Of a DNA stretch of 64,000 nt, positions 44,681 to 53,389 are shown one piece after another. The translations under genes were made by a program, and so were the position numbers. The first letter of the stretch is position 1, and each line of letters opens with the position of its first letter. Under the pieces are notes generated by a model. The model was not told the DNA's origin. It saw only the letters and a program-made list of their open reading frames with translations, and did no database searches. The DNA is taken from positions 1 to 64,000 of the forward strand of contig SVOC01000011.1 of NCBI GenBank assembly GCA_015066625.1. The letters run 5' to 3'. Source of the stretch: Oscillospiraceae bacterium (lineage in GTDB: Bacteria; Bacillota; Clostridia; Oscillospirales; Acutalibacteraceae).

Positions 44681-44707
44681 CCCCCGGAAAGTTAACCTTT
44701 CCGGGGG
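44681..44707. terminator. Terminator between the phosphoesterase and parvulin genes
   Basis: CCCCCGGAAAG and CTTTCCGGGGG are perfect 11-base arms with a TTAAC loop. Both converging genes end beside it. T-runs are short. Confidence 0.65.
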
Positions 44708-44725
44708 TTCGCTATTTATTGTTTC

Positions 44726-46390
44726 TTAGCTGTACATCTGTGAGTAAGCAAGGTTCTTTCTGATAGTATCGCAGTACTGCTTTGCAACACGGTCGGTCCA
44801 CATTGTCTTTTCATCAACAAAATTTTTACCGTCTTCCTTGAAGAGGTCTTCCTGGAATGCTGTGAGTTCTTCGCTTGTCATTTCGTCTTTGATAGCGGCT
44901 TTCCAGTCAACATCGTCTGTGTTGTCGCTTACAAAATACATAATGTGATAGCCGTATTCTGTTTCAACAATACCTGTGTCGCCTGCTTTTCTTGCAGGGT
45001 CAAAGCTCCATTTTTCAAAGTTTTCAACATAGTTATCGCTGATTCTGATGTTTTCGTAAAGACCGCCGGTTTCTGCTGATGCTGTATCAGCGGTGTTTTC
45101 GGTAACCATCTTTGAAAAAGCATCCTCTGTTACCTTGTCGCCGAGACCTGTAAGAAGATCATTTGCAATCTTGTTTGCTGCCTGCTTTTCAGCATCGGTA
45201 ACATTGTTTTCGTCTTTTGCATCAAACTCAACAAGGCAGTGACGTACTGAAACACTGTTTGATGTGTATGCGGGTTTGATTATGAATACGATGTTTGCTG
45301 CCTTTTCGCCTGCAAAGGTGTTAACTTCACCTGCCTTACGGCCTGCTGCAAATACCCAATCTGCACCTTCGGTACCGATAGCGGTATCAAGTGATGTATA
45401 TGAAGTTGCGATTAATTTCTTTGTTGTATCTTCTTTGCTGTCGTTGTAAGCCTTTACAGCCTCAATAAGTGCGTTTTCATCGGTTGCTTTTGCTGCGATA
45501 TCCTTTGCGGCAGCAATAAGCTTATCGTTTTCGGCCTTCTGTCTTGCCTTAAGAGCATCGTCTGTTTCGCCCTCGTTCTTTGTGAGAGTCTTGAAAGCGA
45601 TTGAATAATAACGCACATCTGCGTAGTCGTATTCCTTCTGATTTGCCTTATACTCTGCAGCAACTGTTTCATCTGTGATTGCATCGCTTACTTCCTTCTG
45701 CTTTGCATCTGTGAAGTTCTGTGCAAGAAGTTCCATTTCAAGCTGCTTTACAAACGCTTTCTCGTTAAAGCCCGCACCGAAGTAGGTCTTAAGAAAAGCG
45801 TTGAGTGAGTAGTTATTTTCAGCAGCCTGAGTTCTGTAAGTTTCAACTGTTTCGTTGATTTCGGCTTTCTGGTCCTCGGTGAGTTCTGTGCCGGCGGCAA
45901 CAGCTTCATTGTAGTAACCGATTGTCTGCTGAGCGATTGCAACTGCTCTGTCTTTAAGAACTACATCCCAGGTGAGAATATTACCGTCTTCATCCTTCTG
46001 AGTTGATTCCTGCTCATCGGGGGGGAGTGAAGAATCAAATCCGAGGGGATTATAGCCGTAAGCCTGTTCGTACTGATATGCCTGATTTGACATTTCGTTG
46101 AATGCCATTGAGTAGTAGTAGTTAAATTCTGCTACCGAAACCTTGGTGTCACCGACTTTAAGCGCTGTTGCGGCTCTGTTGATAACGCCTGTTGAATCGA
46201 GAATTTTAAATCCTGCAAAACCTACTATTGCAACAACAAGCACGATTGCAACAACCTTTTTGATAATACCTGCGGCGGTTGTCCTTTTTTCTATGCTCTT
46301 TGCATTTTTCTTTGCTGCTTTGGCTATTCTTGCTTTACGCTCCTCGCGGTAAAGTTCAGCCTTGCTTTTTGAGCTTTCGTTTTTTGCCAT
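44726..46390 (-). CDS. Membrane-anchored peptidyl-prolyl isomerase (parvulin, SurA/PrsA-like)
   Basis: 554 residues. A basic cytoplasmic N-terminus (about 1-45), one membrane helix (VVAIVLVVAIVGFAGF) and a large extracytoplasmic part: a SurA-like N-terminal helical chaperone domain (VSVAEFNYYYSMAF) and a parvulin domain near the C-terminus with VRHCLVEF, TGGLYENI and EYGYHIMYF. It should help fold secreted proteins. It is anchored by a helix rather than the lipid of classical PrsA. Confidence 0.85.
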   Translation of the reverse strand: MAKNESSKSKAELYREERKARIAKAAKKNAKSIEKRTTAAGIIKKVVAIVLVVAIVGFAGFKILDSTGVINRAATALKVGDTKVSVAEFNYYYSMAFNEMSNQAYQYEQAYGYNPLGFDSSLPPDEQESTQKDEDGNILTWDVVLKDRAVAIAQQTIGYYNEAVAAGTELTEDQKAEINETVETYRTQAAENNYSLNAFLKTYFGAGFNEKAFVKQLEMELLAQNFTDAKQKEVSDAITDETVAAEYKANQKEYDYADVRYYSIAFKTLTKNEGETDDALKARQKAENDKLIAAAKDIAAKATDENALIEAVKAYNDSKEDTTKKLIATSYTSLDTAIGTEGADWVFAAGRKAGEVNTFAGEKAANIVFIIKPAYTSNSVSVRHCLVEFDAKDENNVTDAEKQAANKIANDLLTGLGDKVTEDAFSKMVTENTADTASAETGGLYENIRISDNYVENFEKWSFDPARKAGDTGIVETEYGYHIMYFVSDNTDDVDWKAAIKDEMTSEELTAFQEDLFKEDGKNFVDEKTMWTDRVAKQYCDTIRKNLAYSQMYS

Positions 46391-46475
46391 TACTGTTCAT
46401 CCTTTTCTTTCTATGTTTTGATAACCGCTGTGTGACGGTTAAGTGCCAACCGAACAAAATCGGCACAATGACATT

Positions 46476-46504
46476 ATATTATACTATTTCAAAAGAATTT
46501 GCAA
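46476..46504 (-). promoter_or_regulatory. Probable promoter of the parvulin gene
   Basis: TTGCAA and TAATAT 17 bases apart, with an overlapping TATAAT at 15. About 90 bases of leader follow. Confidence 0.4.
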
Positions 46505-46548
46505 GCGTTTGCGGTAAATTTATATCTTATTAACAAATAGAGAGGCGA

Positions 46549-47517
46549 TTATTTGGTAAGAGTGCCGTCAAGAAACTCTCTTTTAAACCAGACATCGGGA
46601 ACTTCAAAGCTTTTTTGATTAAGATATTCAAGGCAGCCCGCTTCAGTTGAGAATGTAAATTTAAGTCTGTAAGAATAAAGAAACTGCTTTTTGTATCCCA
46701 ATGCTTTGTTGAGTGCGTTGGTGCCGTATTTGCCGTCACCCAACAGCGGATGTCCTATGCTTGAAAAATGTGCTCTTATCTGGTGTGTTCTTCCCGTGAG
46801 AAGTTCAACCTCAACAAGGCTCAGCCCATCCTTTTCGGATATAACCGAATATTGAGTGCGGATTTCCTTTGAACCTTTTCTTTCGGAAGTGAAAACTTCA
46901 ACCTTATTTTTCTTTTCGTCCTTGATAAGCCACCCTGTCAGAAGGCCGCTTTTCTTCTTTAAAGTGCCGTGAATAACGCAAAGGTAGTATTTCTCCATTT
47001 CACGGTCTTTCAGCTTTTGATTAAGTATACGCAGACTTTCAGCATTTTTTGCCGCAATAACAATTCCGCCGGTGTTGCGGTCAATTCTGTTGACCAGTGC
47101 GGGGGCGAAAGAATTTTCATCCTTGGGGTTATATTCACCTTTTTCATAAAGATAACGCTTCACTCTCGTAATCAGCGTATCGTTGTATTCGGTTTCATCG
47201 GGATGGGAGAGTATGCCCACTTTCTTGTCAAGAAGTATGATGTTTTCATCCTCATAAACAACATCCAGCTTTTTTGATGCCGAAAGAAAGTCATAATGCT
47301 CATCGGCAGGTGCAAAAAATTCATCGTTGATATACATATCAACAATATCGCCTTCACAGAGTTTAAGCGCAATATCTCCCTTTTTGGAGTTTACCTTTAT
47401 TCTTTTTGTCCTTATGTATTTATACATAAGCGACTTGGGCAGTGCAGGTACGGCTTTTGAAATGAATTTATCAAGCCTTTGTCCCGAGTCGTTTTTTGAA
47501 ATTGTGAATGTTTTCAA
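46549..47517 (-). CDS. RluA-family pseudouridine synthase
   Basis: 322 residues. An N-terminal S4 RNA-binding domain (GQRLDKFISKAV) and an RluA catalytic domain: NRIDRNTGGIVIAAKN has the catalytic Asp, then GRTHQIRAHFSSIGHPLLGDGKYG. It isomerises uridine in rRNA or tRNA (RluC/RluD type); the site cannot be told from sequence. The gene is monocistronic and divergent from radC. Confidence 0.93.
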   Translation of the reverse strand: MKTFTISKNDSGQRLDKFISKAVPALPKSLMYKYIRTKRIKVNSKKGDIALKLCEGDIVDMYINDEFFAPADEHYDFLSASKKLDVVYEDENIILLDKKVGILSHPDETEYNDTLITRVKRYLYEKGEYNPKDENSFAPALVNRIDRNTGGIVIAAKNAESLRILNQKLKDREMEKYYLCVIHGTLKKKSGLLTGWLIKDEKKNKVEVFTSERKGSKEIRTQYSVISEKDGLSLVEVELLTGRTHQIRAHFSSIGHPLLGDGKYGTNALNKALGYKKQFLYSYRLKFTFSTEAGCLEYLNQKSFEVPDVWFKREFLDGTLTK

Positions 47518-47538
47518 TATAATCGCTCCGAAAATTTA

Positions 47539-47567
47539 TTTACAAAAATTGAAAATTGTTGTATAAT
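47539..47567 (+). promoter_or_regulatory. Promoter of radC
   Basis: TTTACA and TATAAT with a 17-base spacer, about 33 bases before the ATG at 47600. Confidence 0.7.
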
Positions 47568-47599
47568 ATAAAAAGTATTTGTTTTTCAAGAGGTACGCT

Positions 47600-48301
47600 A
47601 TGGAAAATAAACAGAAAAATCCCCACGAAAACCACAGAGCAAGACTCAGAGAAACCTTCAGACAGGCGGGGATTGACGGAATGCCTGACCATAATCTGTT
47701 GGAATTTCTTTTGTTTTATTCAATTCCCAGAAAAGATACAAACGAACTCGCACACAGACTTATTTCTTCCTTCGGATCGTTGAACGGGGTGTTTAATGCA
47801 ACCTACAACGAGCTTCTCAAAATTGAAGGAATAGGCGAAAACTCCGCAATGCTTATTTCTTCGGTGCCTGCCATATGCAGAAGGTATGAAGAAGGCATTA
47901 CCAAAGGAAAAATCAACCTTTCCGAGCCTGAGAAAGCTGCCGGGTATGTGATAAAGAAGTTTTACGGCAGTAAGGTTGAAGAATTTTATATGCTTTGTCT
48001 TGACGGTGCAGGCAATCTTTCAAACTGCTGTAAAATCGGCAGCGGGACCGTGACCTGTGTGAATGTGGATAAACGCATCGTTCTCGAAACCGCATTCAGA
48101 AATAATGCCGACGGTGTGATTTTTGCGCACAATCATCCGGGCGGAGTAGTTGCACCTTCAAGAGAAGATATCCTCCTCACAAGTGAACTGTGTTCGCTTC
48201 TCAAAAATGTGGGGATAAGACTTATTGACCACATTATCGTATCGGGCGGAGATTATCTTCCGCTGGCATCAGTTGAAAAATTCAGGAATTTATTTGTCTG
48301 A
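47600..48301 (+). CDS. radC: RadC-family JAMM-domain protein
   Basis: 233 residues from the ATG at 47600 (AGAGGTACGCT upstream). A helix-hairpin-helix region (LLKIEGIGENSAMLI) and a JAMM metalloprotease-like domain with FAHNHPGG. Although named for DNA repair, the biochemical role of RadC proteins is not settled. The spacing LLEFLLFYSIPRKD at residues about 30-45 is typical. Confidence 0.93.
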   Translation: MENKQKNPHENHRARLRETFRQAGIDGMPDHNLLEFLLFYSIPRKDTNELAHRLISSFGSLNGVFNATYNELLKIEGIGENSAMLISSVPAICRRYEEGITKGKINLSEPEKAAGYVIKKFYGSKVEEFYMLCLDGAGNLSNCCKIGSGTVTCVNVDKRIVLETAFRNNADGVIFAHNHPGGVVAPSREDILLTSELCSLLKNVGIRLIDHIIVSGGDYLPLASVEKFRNLFV

Positions 48302-48304
48302 TAA

Positions 48305-48341
48305 CAAGGCTGTATCACCTTATGATACAGCCTTGCTTTTG
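48305..48341. terminator. Terminator between radC and the GH5 gene
   Basis: CAAGGCTGTATCA (48305-48317) and TGATACAGCCTTG (48323-48335) are perfect 13-base arms with CTTTTGTTT after. Confidence 0.8.
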
Positions 48342-48342
48342 T

Positions 48343-49824
48343 TTAAAATTCAACTTTAACGGTATGAACACCTATACCTGCAGTGACTTTGAGCATGGCG
48401 GCACTGCTTTCACCTATGGGTTCAAGAGTGTATTCGCCGTCGCATACAATATTCTTTGCGGTTTTGGGAAGATAAATTTCGGTAGGTGCGTTATATTCCT
48501 TATCCTGTTCATATGTAAGGGTAAAGATGTTGTTTTCTCTGTCAGTAGCGTATTCTTTGATATCGCCGCATACCGCAACAGGGCAGGCTCTTACAAGGCA
48601 GGTCATTATGGGGTCGTTGAGAAGTCCGTCATAGTATGCCCAGTATGTATTGCCCCAATGATAGCCGTCAAACTTATCAAGAAGATAATTGATGTGGAAA
48701 AGCCAGTCCGTGCCTTCGGATGCGCCGCCCCATTCACCTACTATCAGAGGAACATCCAATCTCTGCTGTGAGCGTCTGTGCTCATCAAATATTGACCCTA
48801 CTCGGCTGTTGCTTGCGTATTTGTAAGCAGGAGTATCAACCATAAGGTCGTATGCGTGAGGCGCAAAGCAAAGCTTTTCTTCACGCTTGCCGTCATAGTT
48901 TACTGCGGGTGTGGAGTAGGGGATGCCCAGATTTGAATAATAGCTGTTTTCCATCATAATGATGCCGTTATCGGTAACCTCACGCACAGCCTTTGCGGTT
49001 CTGTTTATGAATTCTGAATAATAACCCGTATCAAACTTCTTGATAAGAGCATCGGCACCGCTTGTTGCTTTGCGGAAAAGTGCAGGGTCGTTGAAGGGTT
49101 CAAGGCATTTTATAATGTTGCCCGTAAATACCTGCTTGAGCATCCACAGCTTTTTGCATCGTTTGTCGGTAAGAACGGTTTTTGCTACACCGCCGATAAG
49201 CCTTCTGAATACCTTGCCGCCTACACTTCCGGGGAAGGGTTCATTAAGAAGGTCAAAGCCGAAAAGAGCGGGATGGTCTTTAAAACGAGCTGCCACGTGC
49301 TTCCACATATCGCAGAAGTATGTCTGCAAGGGCGTGCCGTTATATTCCTTGTTTGCCCAGAAGTTGTCGAAGCAGTTGTGTACTGCCTTGCCCCAGAAAT
49401 AACCTTCTGCCCATACAAGCTTTGTAGGCTTGAATTTTGCACCTTCCGAAAGGCAAGCCCAGTAGGGTGCACCGTCGCCTGCGGTGTTGTAGAAACCTGC
49501 ATAGAGGTCCTGATGCATATCGAGGTAGAAATAGATGCCGTATTTTGCACATAAATCAGCAACCTTCTCTACCTTATCGAGATATTCTTCGTTGTATTGA
49601 CGGGGTTCTGGTTCAACCGCATCCCAGGTAAGACCCAGTCTGATAATGTTAAAACCAAGCTCGCTTAAGCGTGAAATAAGTTTTTCATCAAAATCAAGAA
49701 CATAGGTTCTTCTTTCGTTTTCGGATTTGTTGTAGCCCTTGTCGCAGAGGTTCATACCGCTGAATATTCTTTGTCTGCCTTCGGAGTCAATGAATTTTTG
49801 ACCGGATGTGGTAATTTTAAGCAT
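48343..49824 (-). CDS. GH5 glycosidase, endoglycoceramidase-like
   Basis: 493 residues from the ATG at 49824 (GAAAGGAAAATTTTT upstream). A (beta/alpha)8 GH5 domain: FNIIRLGLTWDAVEPE, the long DMHQDLYA segment, FDLLNEPFPG with the acid/base Glu and PLIVGEWGGASEG with the nucleophile Glu. The DMHQD and GDGAPYWA region and a C-terminal beta-sandwich (residues about 410-493) match endoglycosylceramidase-type GH5 enzymes. There is no signal peptide, so it should be cytoplasmic and act on short imported glycosides. It lies 40 bases downstream of an XRE regulator on the same strand. Confidence 0.85.
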   Translation of the reverse strand: MLKITTSGQKFIDSEGRQRIFSGMNLCDKGYNKSENERRTYVLDFDEKLISRLSELGFNIIRLGLTWDAVEPEPRQYNEEYLDKVEKVADLCAKYGIYFYLDMHQDLYAGFYNTAGDGAPYWACLSEGAKFKPTKLVWAEGYFWGKAVHNCFDNFWANKEYNGTPLQTYFCDMWKHVAARFKDHPALFGFDLLNEPFPGSVGGKVFRRLIGGVAKTVLTDKRCKKLWMLKQVFTGNIIKCLEPFNDPALFRKATSGADALIKKFDTGYYSEFINRTAKAVREVTDNGIIMMENSYYSNLGIPYSTPAVNYDGKREEKLCFAPHAYDLMVDTPAYKYASNSRVGSIFDEHRRSQQRLDVPLIVGEWGGASEGTDWLFHINYLLDKFDGYHWGNTYWAYYDGLLNDPIMTCLVRACPVAVCGDIKEYATDRENNIFTLTYEQDKEYNAPTEIYLPKTAKNIVCDGEYTLEPIGESSAAMLKVTAGIGVHTVKVEF

Positions 49825-49864
49825 AAAAATTTTCCTTTCGCATTTTTGAAATGTGGTAAAAAAT

Positions 49865-50551
49865 TTATAAATCACAAATGTTTCCGTTACAGTATGATAT
49901 GTATATAGTATTGATAAATCCTGTTCCGTCGTTATTTGCCGTGTATCGGATTATTGTCAAGTTGTTAAACGAATCATAGTAGAATATTTCATCATTGTAC
50001 TCGATTTTTTGAAGGGTGTTCAGATAGCTGTCAATAAAAACATTGATTTCATCAGGTTGTTTGAGAGTTTTTAACTGTGCGGTAGTTTCATCCATTCCGC
50101 CTGTTCTCATATAGTATGAAAATCTGGGAATCGGAATATTTGCACTGCTTGCACAATTCGGATTGAAAGTTGTGCCGAAAAAAGTTTTGTTAAGTGCCAA
50201 TACAATAATCAAGGCTGATAACGACAGTGCCAGAAATGTTATTACGGACAGAAAAATCATCACAATTCTGTTTTTTTGCCTTATATAACGCTCATATCCG
50301 ATAAGCGCTTCGTTGGAAAGTTGATTTGATTCATCATTATGATGTTTTTCGCCCGTTAACAGTTCATTGAATGATATATCCAATTCTTGGCAAAGCGGTT
50401 CAAATAACGAAATGTCGGGCATGGTTTTTGCGTTTTCCCATCTGCTGATTGATTTGTCTGAAACTCCTAATTTTTCAGCCAACTGTTCTTGGGTCAGATT
50501 TTTTTCTTTTCTGCATTCTGCAATGAATTTTCCGATTTTTTCCTGATTCAT
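49865..50551 (-). CDS. XRE regulator with a membrane helix and an extracytoplasmic domain
   Basis: 228 residues, GAAAGGAGCACTGTT upstream. Residues 1-65 are a classical Cro/C1 helix-turn-helix (LTQEQLAEKLGVSDKSISRWENAKTMPD has the helix pair). A linker leads to a membrane helix (about 97-121) and a roughly 105-residue C-terminal domain with two or three Cys, predicted outside. This is a one-component membrane-bound sensor layout. It precedes the GH5 gene and may control it. Confidence 0.8.
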   Translation of the reverse strand: MNQEKIGKFIAECRKEKNLTQEQLAEKLGVSDKSISRWENAKTMPDISLFEPLCQELDISFNELLTGEKHHNDESNQLSNEALIGYERYIRQKNRIVMIFLSVITFLALSLSALIIVLALNKTFFGTTFNPNCASSANIPIPRFSYYMRTGGMDETTAQLKTLKQPDEINVFIDSYLNTLQKIEYNDEIFYYDSFNNLTIIRYTANNDGTGFINTIYISYCNGNICDL

Positions 50552-50656
50552 AACAGTGCTCCTTTCAGTTTTTCAAGAACGATTATACTGAAAATTCTGA
50601 AATTTAACAGGACAGAACCCGAGAGTTCAACCGCATCAATGGGCTTTAGTTGCCCG

Positions 50657-50670
50657 TACTTTATAAAGTA
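50657..50670. promoter_or_regulatory. 14-base palindrome upstream of the XRE gene
   Basis: TACTTTATAAAGTA is a perfect palindrome, 106 bases upstream of the regulator's start. A possible operator for the XRE protein; not tested. Confidence 0.3.
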
Positions 50671-50742
50671 TAGCATTTTTTGGTGATGTTTGCAACTGTT
50701 TTATGGTGTTACAAAAATTGCACTGTTATTCGGTATTGACTA

Positions 50743-50771
50743 TTGCACAGAGGGTAATTATATGGTAAAAT
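50743..50771 (+). promoter_or_regulatory. Promoter of the iron alcohol dehydrogenase-lipase operon
   Basis: TTGCAC and TAAAAT with 17 bases between. An overlapping pair TTGACT/TATATG sits eight bases upstream. Confidence 0.5.
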
Positions 50772-50805
50772 TATAAAAAATATATTGACGATTGGAGTAA
50801 TCGAA

Positions 50806-52023
50806 TTGGCAGCTTCAACACTTTTCAAAATGTATTGCAGAACCTATCAGGGAATATTCAGAGTGGCGGTTAACTTCCTTAATTGGAAAGAGCCTGAGCT
50901 CGTCAAAGGTGCAGGCAGCGTAAAAAAGCTTCCCGAGGTAGTTAAAGGCAACGGACACAACAGCGTTCTTGTTGTAACCGATAAGGGTCTTATGGGTCTT
51001 CACCTTCTTGACGGACTTTTTGAAGGACTTGACAAGGCAGGAGTAAAATATGCTGTTTATGACGGCACACAGCCTAACCCCACAATCAACAACATTGAAG
51101 AAGCAAGACAGCTTTATGTTGACAACAACTGCTCTGCCGTTATTGCATTCGGCGGCGGTTCACCTATGGACTGTGCAAAGGTTGCGGCAGCGAGAATTGC
51201 CAGACCCAAAACAAGCGTGCAGAAGATGAGAGGTACTCTCAAAATCCTCAAAAAGCTTCCTACCATCTATGCTGTACCCACAACCGCAGGTACAGGCTCC
51301 GAAACAACAATTGCAGCTGTTGTTTCAGACCCCACAACACACGAAAAATATGCTTTGCAGGATCCCGTACTCCGTCCCAAATACGCAGTGCTTGACCCTG
51401 AACTTACGGTAGGACTTCCTCCTCACATCACTTCAACCACCGGTATGGATGCTCTTACCCATGCAGTTGAAGCCTATATCGGTCACAGCAACACCAAAGG
51501 TACAGCTGCTGCTGCCGAGAAGGCAACAAAAATGATATTTGAAAACATACTCAGAGTTTACGAAAACGGCAAAGATCTTGAAGCAAGGGAAAATATGCTT
51601 GAAGCATCATACCTTGCAGGTATTGCATTTACAAGAGCATATGTAGGCTATGTTCACGCAATTGCTCATAATTTCGGCGGTATGTACGGCACACCTCACG
51701 GCCTTGCAAACGCAGTTATTCTTCCCTATGTGCTTGATGCATTCGGTGAAACGGCACACAAGCCTCTTGCAAAGCTTGCGGATATTGCGGGTCTTGAAAC
51801 ATCAGGTATGACAGAAGCACAGAAGGCTGAGCTTTTTGTTGCAAAAATCAGAGAGTTCAATAAGCTTCTTAATATTCCCGAGCATCTTGATGTTCAGGAA
51901 AAAGATATTGAAACCATTGCAAAGCGTGCAAACAGAGAGGGCAATCCTCTCTATCCCGTTCCCAAAATTATGGATGTTGAAGACCTTAAAGGAATCATCC
52001 GTAAGGTTGGAAATCTGGATTAA
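50806..52023 (+). CDS. Iron-containing alcohol dehydrogenase
   Basis: 405 residues from a TTG at 50806 with TTGGAGTAATCGAA upstream. The NAD-binding FGGGSPMDCAK and TTAGTGSE are class III ADH signatures. The iron-binding His residues lie in MDALTHAVEAY, GYVHAIAHNFGGMYGTPHG. It interconverts an alcohol and aldehyde or ketone; butanol, propanediol or lactaldehyde type substrates are possible. A secreted lipase gene follows 42 bases downstream. Confidence 0.93.
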   Translation: MAASTLFKMYCRTYQGIFRVAVNFLNWKEPELVKGAGSVKKLPEVVKGNGHNSVLVVTDKGLMGLHLLDGLFEGLDKAGVKYAVYDGTQPNPTINNIEEARQLYVDNNCSAVIAFGGGSPMDCAKVAAARIARPKTSVQKMRGTLKILKKLPTIYAVPTTAGTGSETTIAAVVSDPTTHEKYALQDPVLRPKYAVLDPELTVGLPPHITSTTGMDALTHAVEAYIGHSNTKGTAAAAEKATKMIFENILRVYENGKDLEARENMLEASYLAGIAFTRAYVGYVHAIAHNFGGMYGTPHGLANAVILPYVLDAFGETAHKPLAKLADIAGLETSGMTEAQKAELFVAKIREFNKLLNIPEHLDVQEKDIETIAKRANREGNPLYPVPKIMDVEDLKGIIRKVGNLD

Positions 52024-52065
52024 TCAGACTGTTTCCGTATTTTTTACCGAAAGGAGCGCAGTGAA

Positions 52066-53343
52066 ATGAAAGTTCGCAGAATTATAAGCTTTTTACTTGC
52101 GTCGGTTATGATTTTCAGCGTGTGCACGGGTGTATCCCTTGCTGCCGATAACAACAAGTGGGAGCCCAAAAACGCCGAGCCTTTTGTGTTTGTTCACGGT
52201 CTTAACGGCTGGGGCGGTGCAGAGGATATCAACGGAATTGTACCTTATTGGGGCGCAACAACAGGCGACCTTATGGCTTATCTTCAGGGCGAGGGTTATG
52301 AATGTTATTCCGCATCCGTAGGGCCTCTCAGCAGTGCCTGGGACAGAGCCTGCGAGCTTTATGCTCAGCTTATGGGTACAACGGTAGATTACGGTGAAGC
52401 TCATTCGAAGGAGCATAATCACGACCGCTTTGGCAGAACATATTACAGTGCTCTTATCCCTGATTGGGGTGAGCTTGACGAAAACGGCAAATTGCAGAAG
52501 ATACATCTTATCGGTCACAGCTTCGGCGGTACCACAGTGCGTATGCTTGTTCAGCTGTTAACCGAAGGCTCCGGTGAAGAAAAGGCTGTTACTCCTGAAA
52601 ATGAAATTTCAGGTCTTTTCACAGGCGGTAAGGGAGACTGGGTAAAGAGTGCAACCGCAATCTGCACTCCCCATAACAGCTCGTCGGTTTATTATCCGCT
52701 TGTTGCACTGGGACTTGACGTTGTGATTCAGACAATCAGCTATATTTATGCCGGTATAATGGGCAGGTCGTTCCTTAACGGCGGCATGGTTGATTTTCAC
52801 CTTGAACAGTTCGGTCTTACGGATGTACCCGGCGGAGAAAAGGCGGATAATTTCTTCGTTGCTCTCAACAGGATTCTTGCAAATAAAAAAGATTCCTGTC
52901 AGTATGATCTGACTCCCGAAGGCTGTGCGGAAATGAACGGTATGCTTGATATAAATGAGGATATCTATTATTTTTCATACCCGTTTTCGACAACAAAGCG
53001 TTTACCCGGAATGGAAATTGAGATTCCTTCAATCAGAACCAATCCGGTTATTTTCCTGACAGCGGCGGTTATGGGTGTCATGCAGTTTACCGATCCCGTT
53101 ACGGGCACAGTCTATGACGAAAAGTGGCTTGCAAACGATGCACTTGTTAATACCGAAAGTGCAAAGTATCCCTTCGATGAGCCTTATAAGGATTTTGACG
53201 GTGCATACGAAAAAGGAATATGGAACATTATGCCCGTTCAGGAGGGCGATCACGGTGCGGCAATAGGGCTTTTTGCGGATAAGGATAAAACCCGTAGCTT
53301 TTATCTTGAACTTTGCAAAATGCTCAATGCTCTTCCCGAATAA
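52066..53343 (+). CDS. Secreted lipase (family I.5-like)
   Basis: 425 residues, GAAAGGAGCGCAGTGAA upstream. Signal peptide ends near TGVSLAA. FVFVHGLNGWGG provides the oxyanion hole, IHLIGHSFGGTTVRML the nucleophile Ser in GHSFGG, and EGDHGAAIG near the end the likely catalytic His. DYGEAHSKEHNHDRFGRTY resembles the zinc/calcium loop of Staphylococcus/Geobacillus-type lipases. It should hydrolyse triacylglycerols outside the cell. It differs in sequence from the hydrolase at 26116. Confidence 0.88.
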   Translation: MKVRRIISFLLASVMIFSVCTGVSLAADNNKWEPKNAEPFVFVHGLNGWGGAEDINGIVPYWGATTGDLMAYLQGEGYECYSASVGPLSSAWDRACELYAQLMGTTVDYGEAHSKEHNHDRFGRTYYSALIPDWGELDENGKLQKIHLIGHSFGGTTVRMLVQLLTEGSGEEKAVTPENEISGLFTGGKGDWVKSATAICTPHNSSSVYYPLVALGLDVVIQTISYIYAGIMGRSFLNGGMVDFHLEQFGLTDVPGGEKADNFFVALNRILANKKDSCQYDLTPEGCAEMNGMLDINEDIYYFSYPFSTTKRLPGMEIEIPSIRTNPVIFLTAAVMGVMQFTDPVTGTVYDEKWLANDALVNTESAKYPFDEPYKDFDGAYEKGIWNIMPVQEGDHGAAIGLFADKDKTRSFYLELCKMLNALPE

Positions 53344-53347
53344 AAAC

Positions 53348-53372
53348 AAAGGGGCTGTTTACAGCCCCTTTA
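53348..53372 (+). terminator. Hairpin after the lipase gene
   Basis: AAAGGGGCTG and CAGCCCCTTT are perfect arms around a TTTA loop. No long T-run follows, so read-through into the next gene is likely. Confidence 0.5.
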
Positions 53373-53389
53373 AAATTAAGGAGAAAAAT

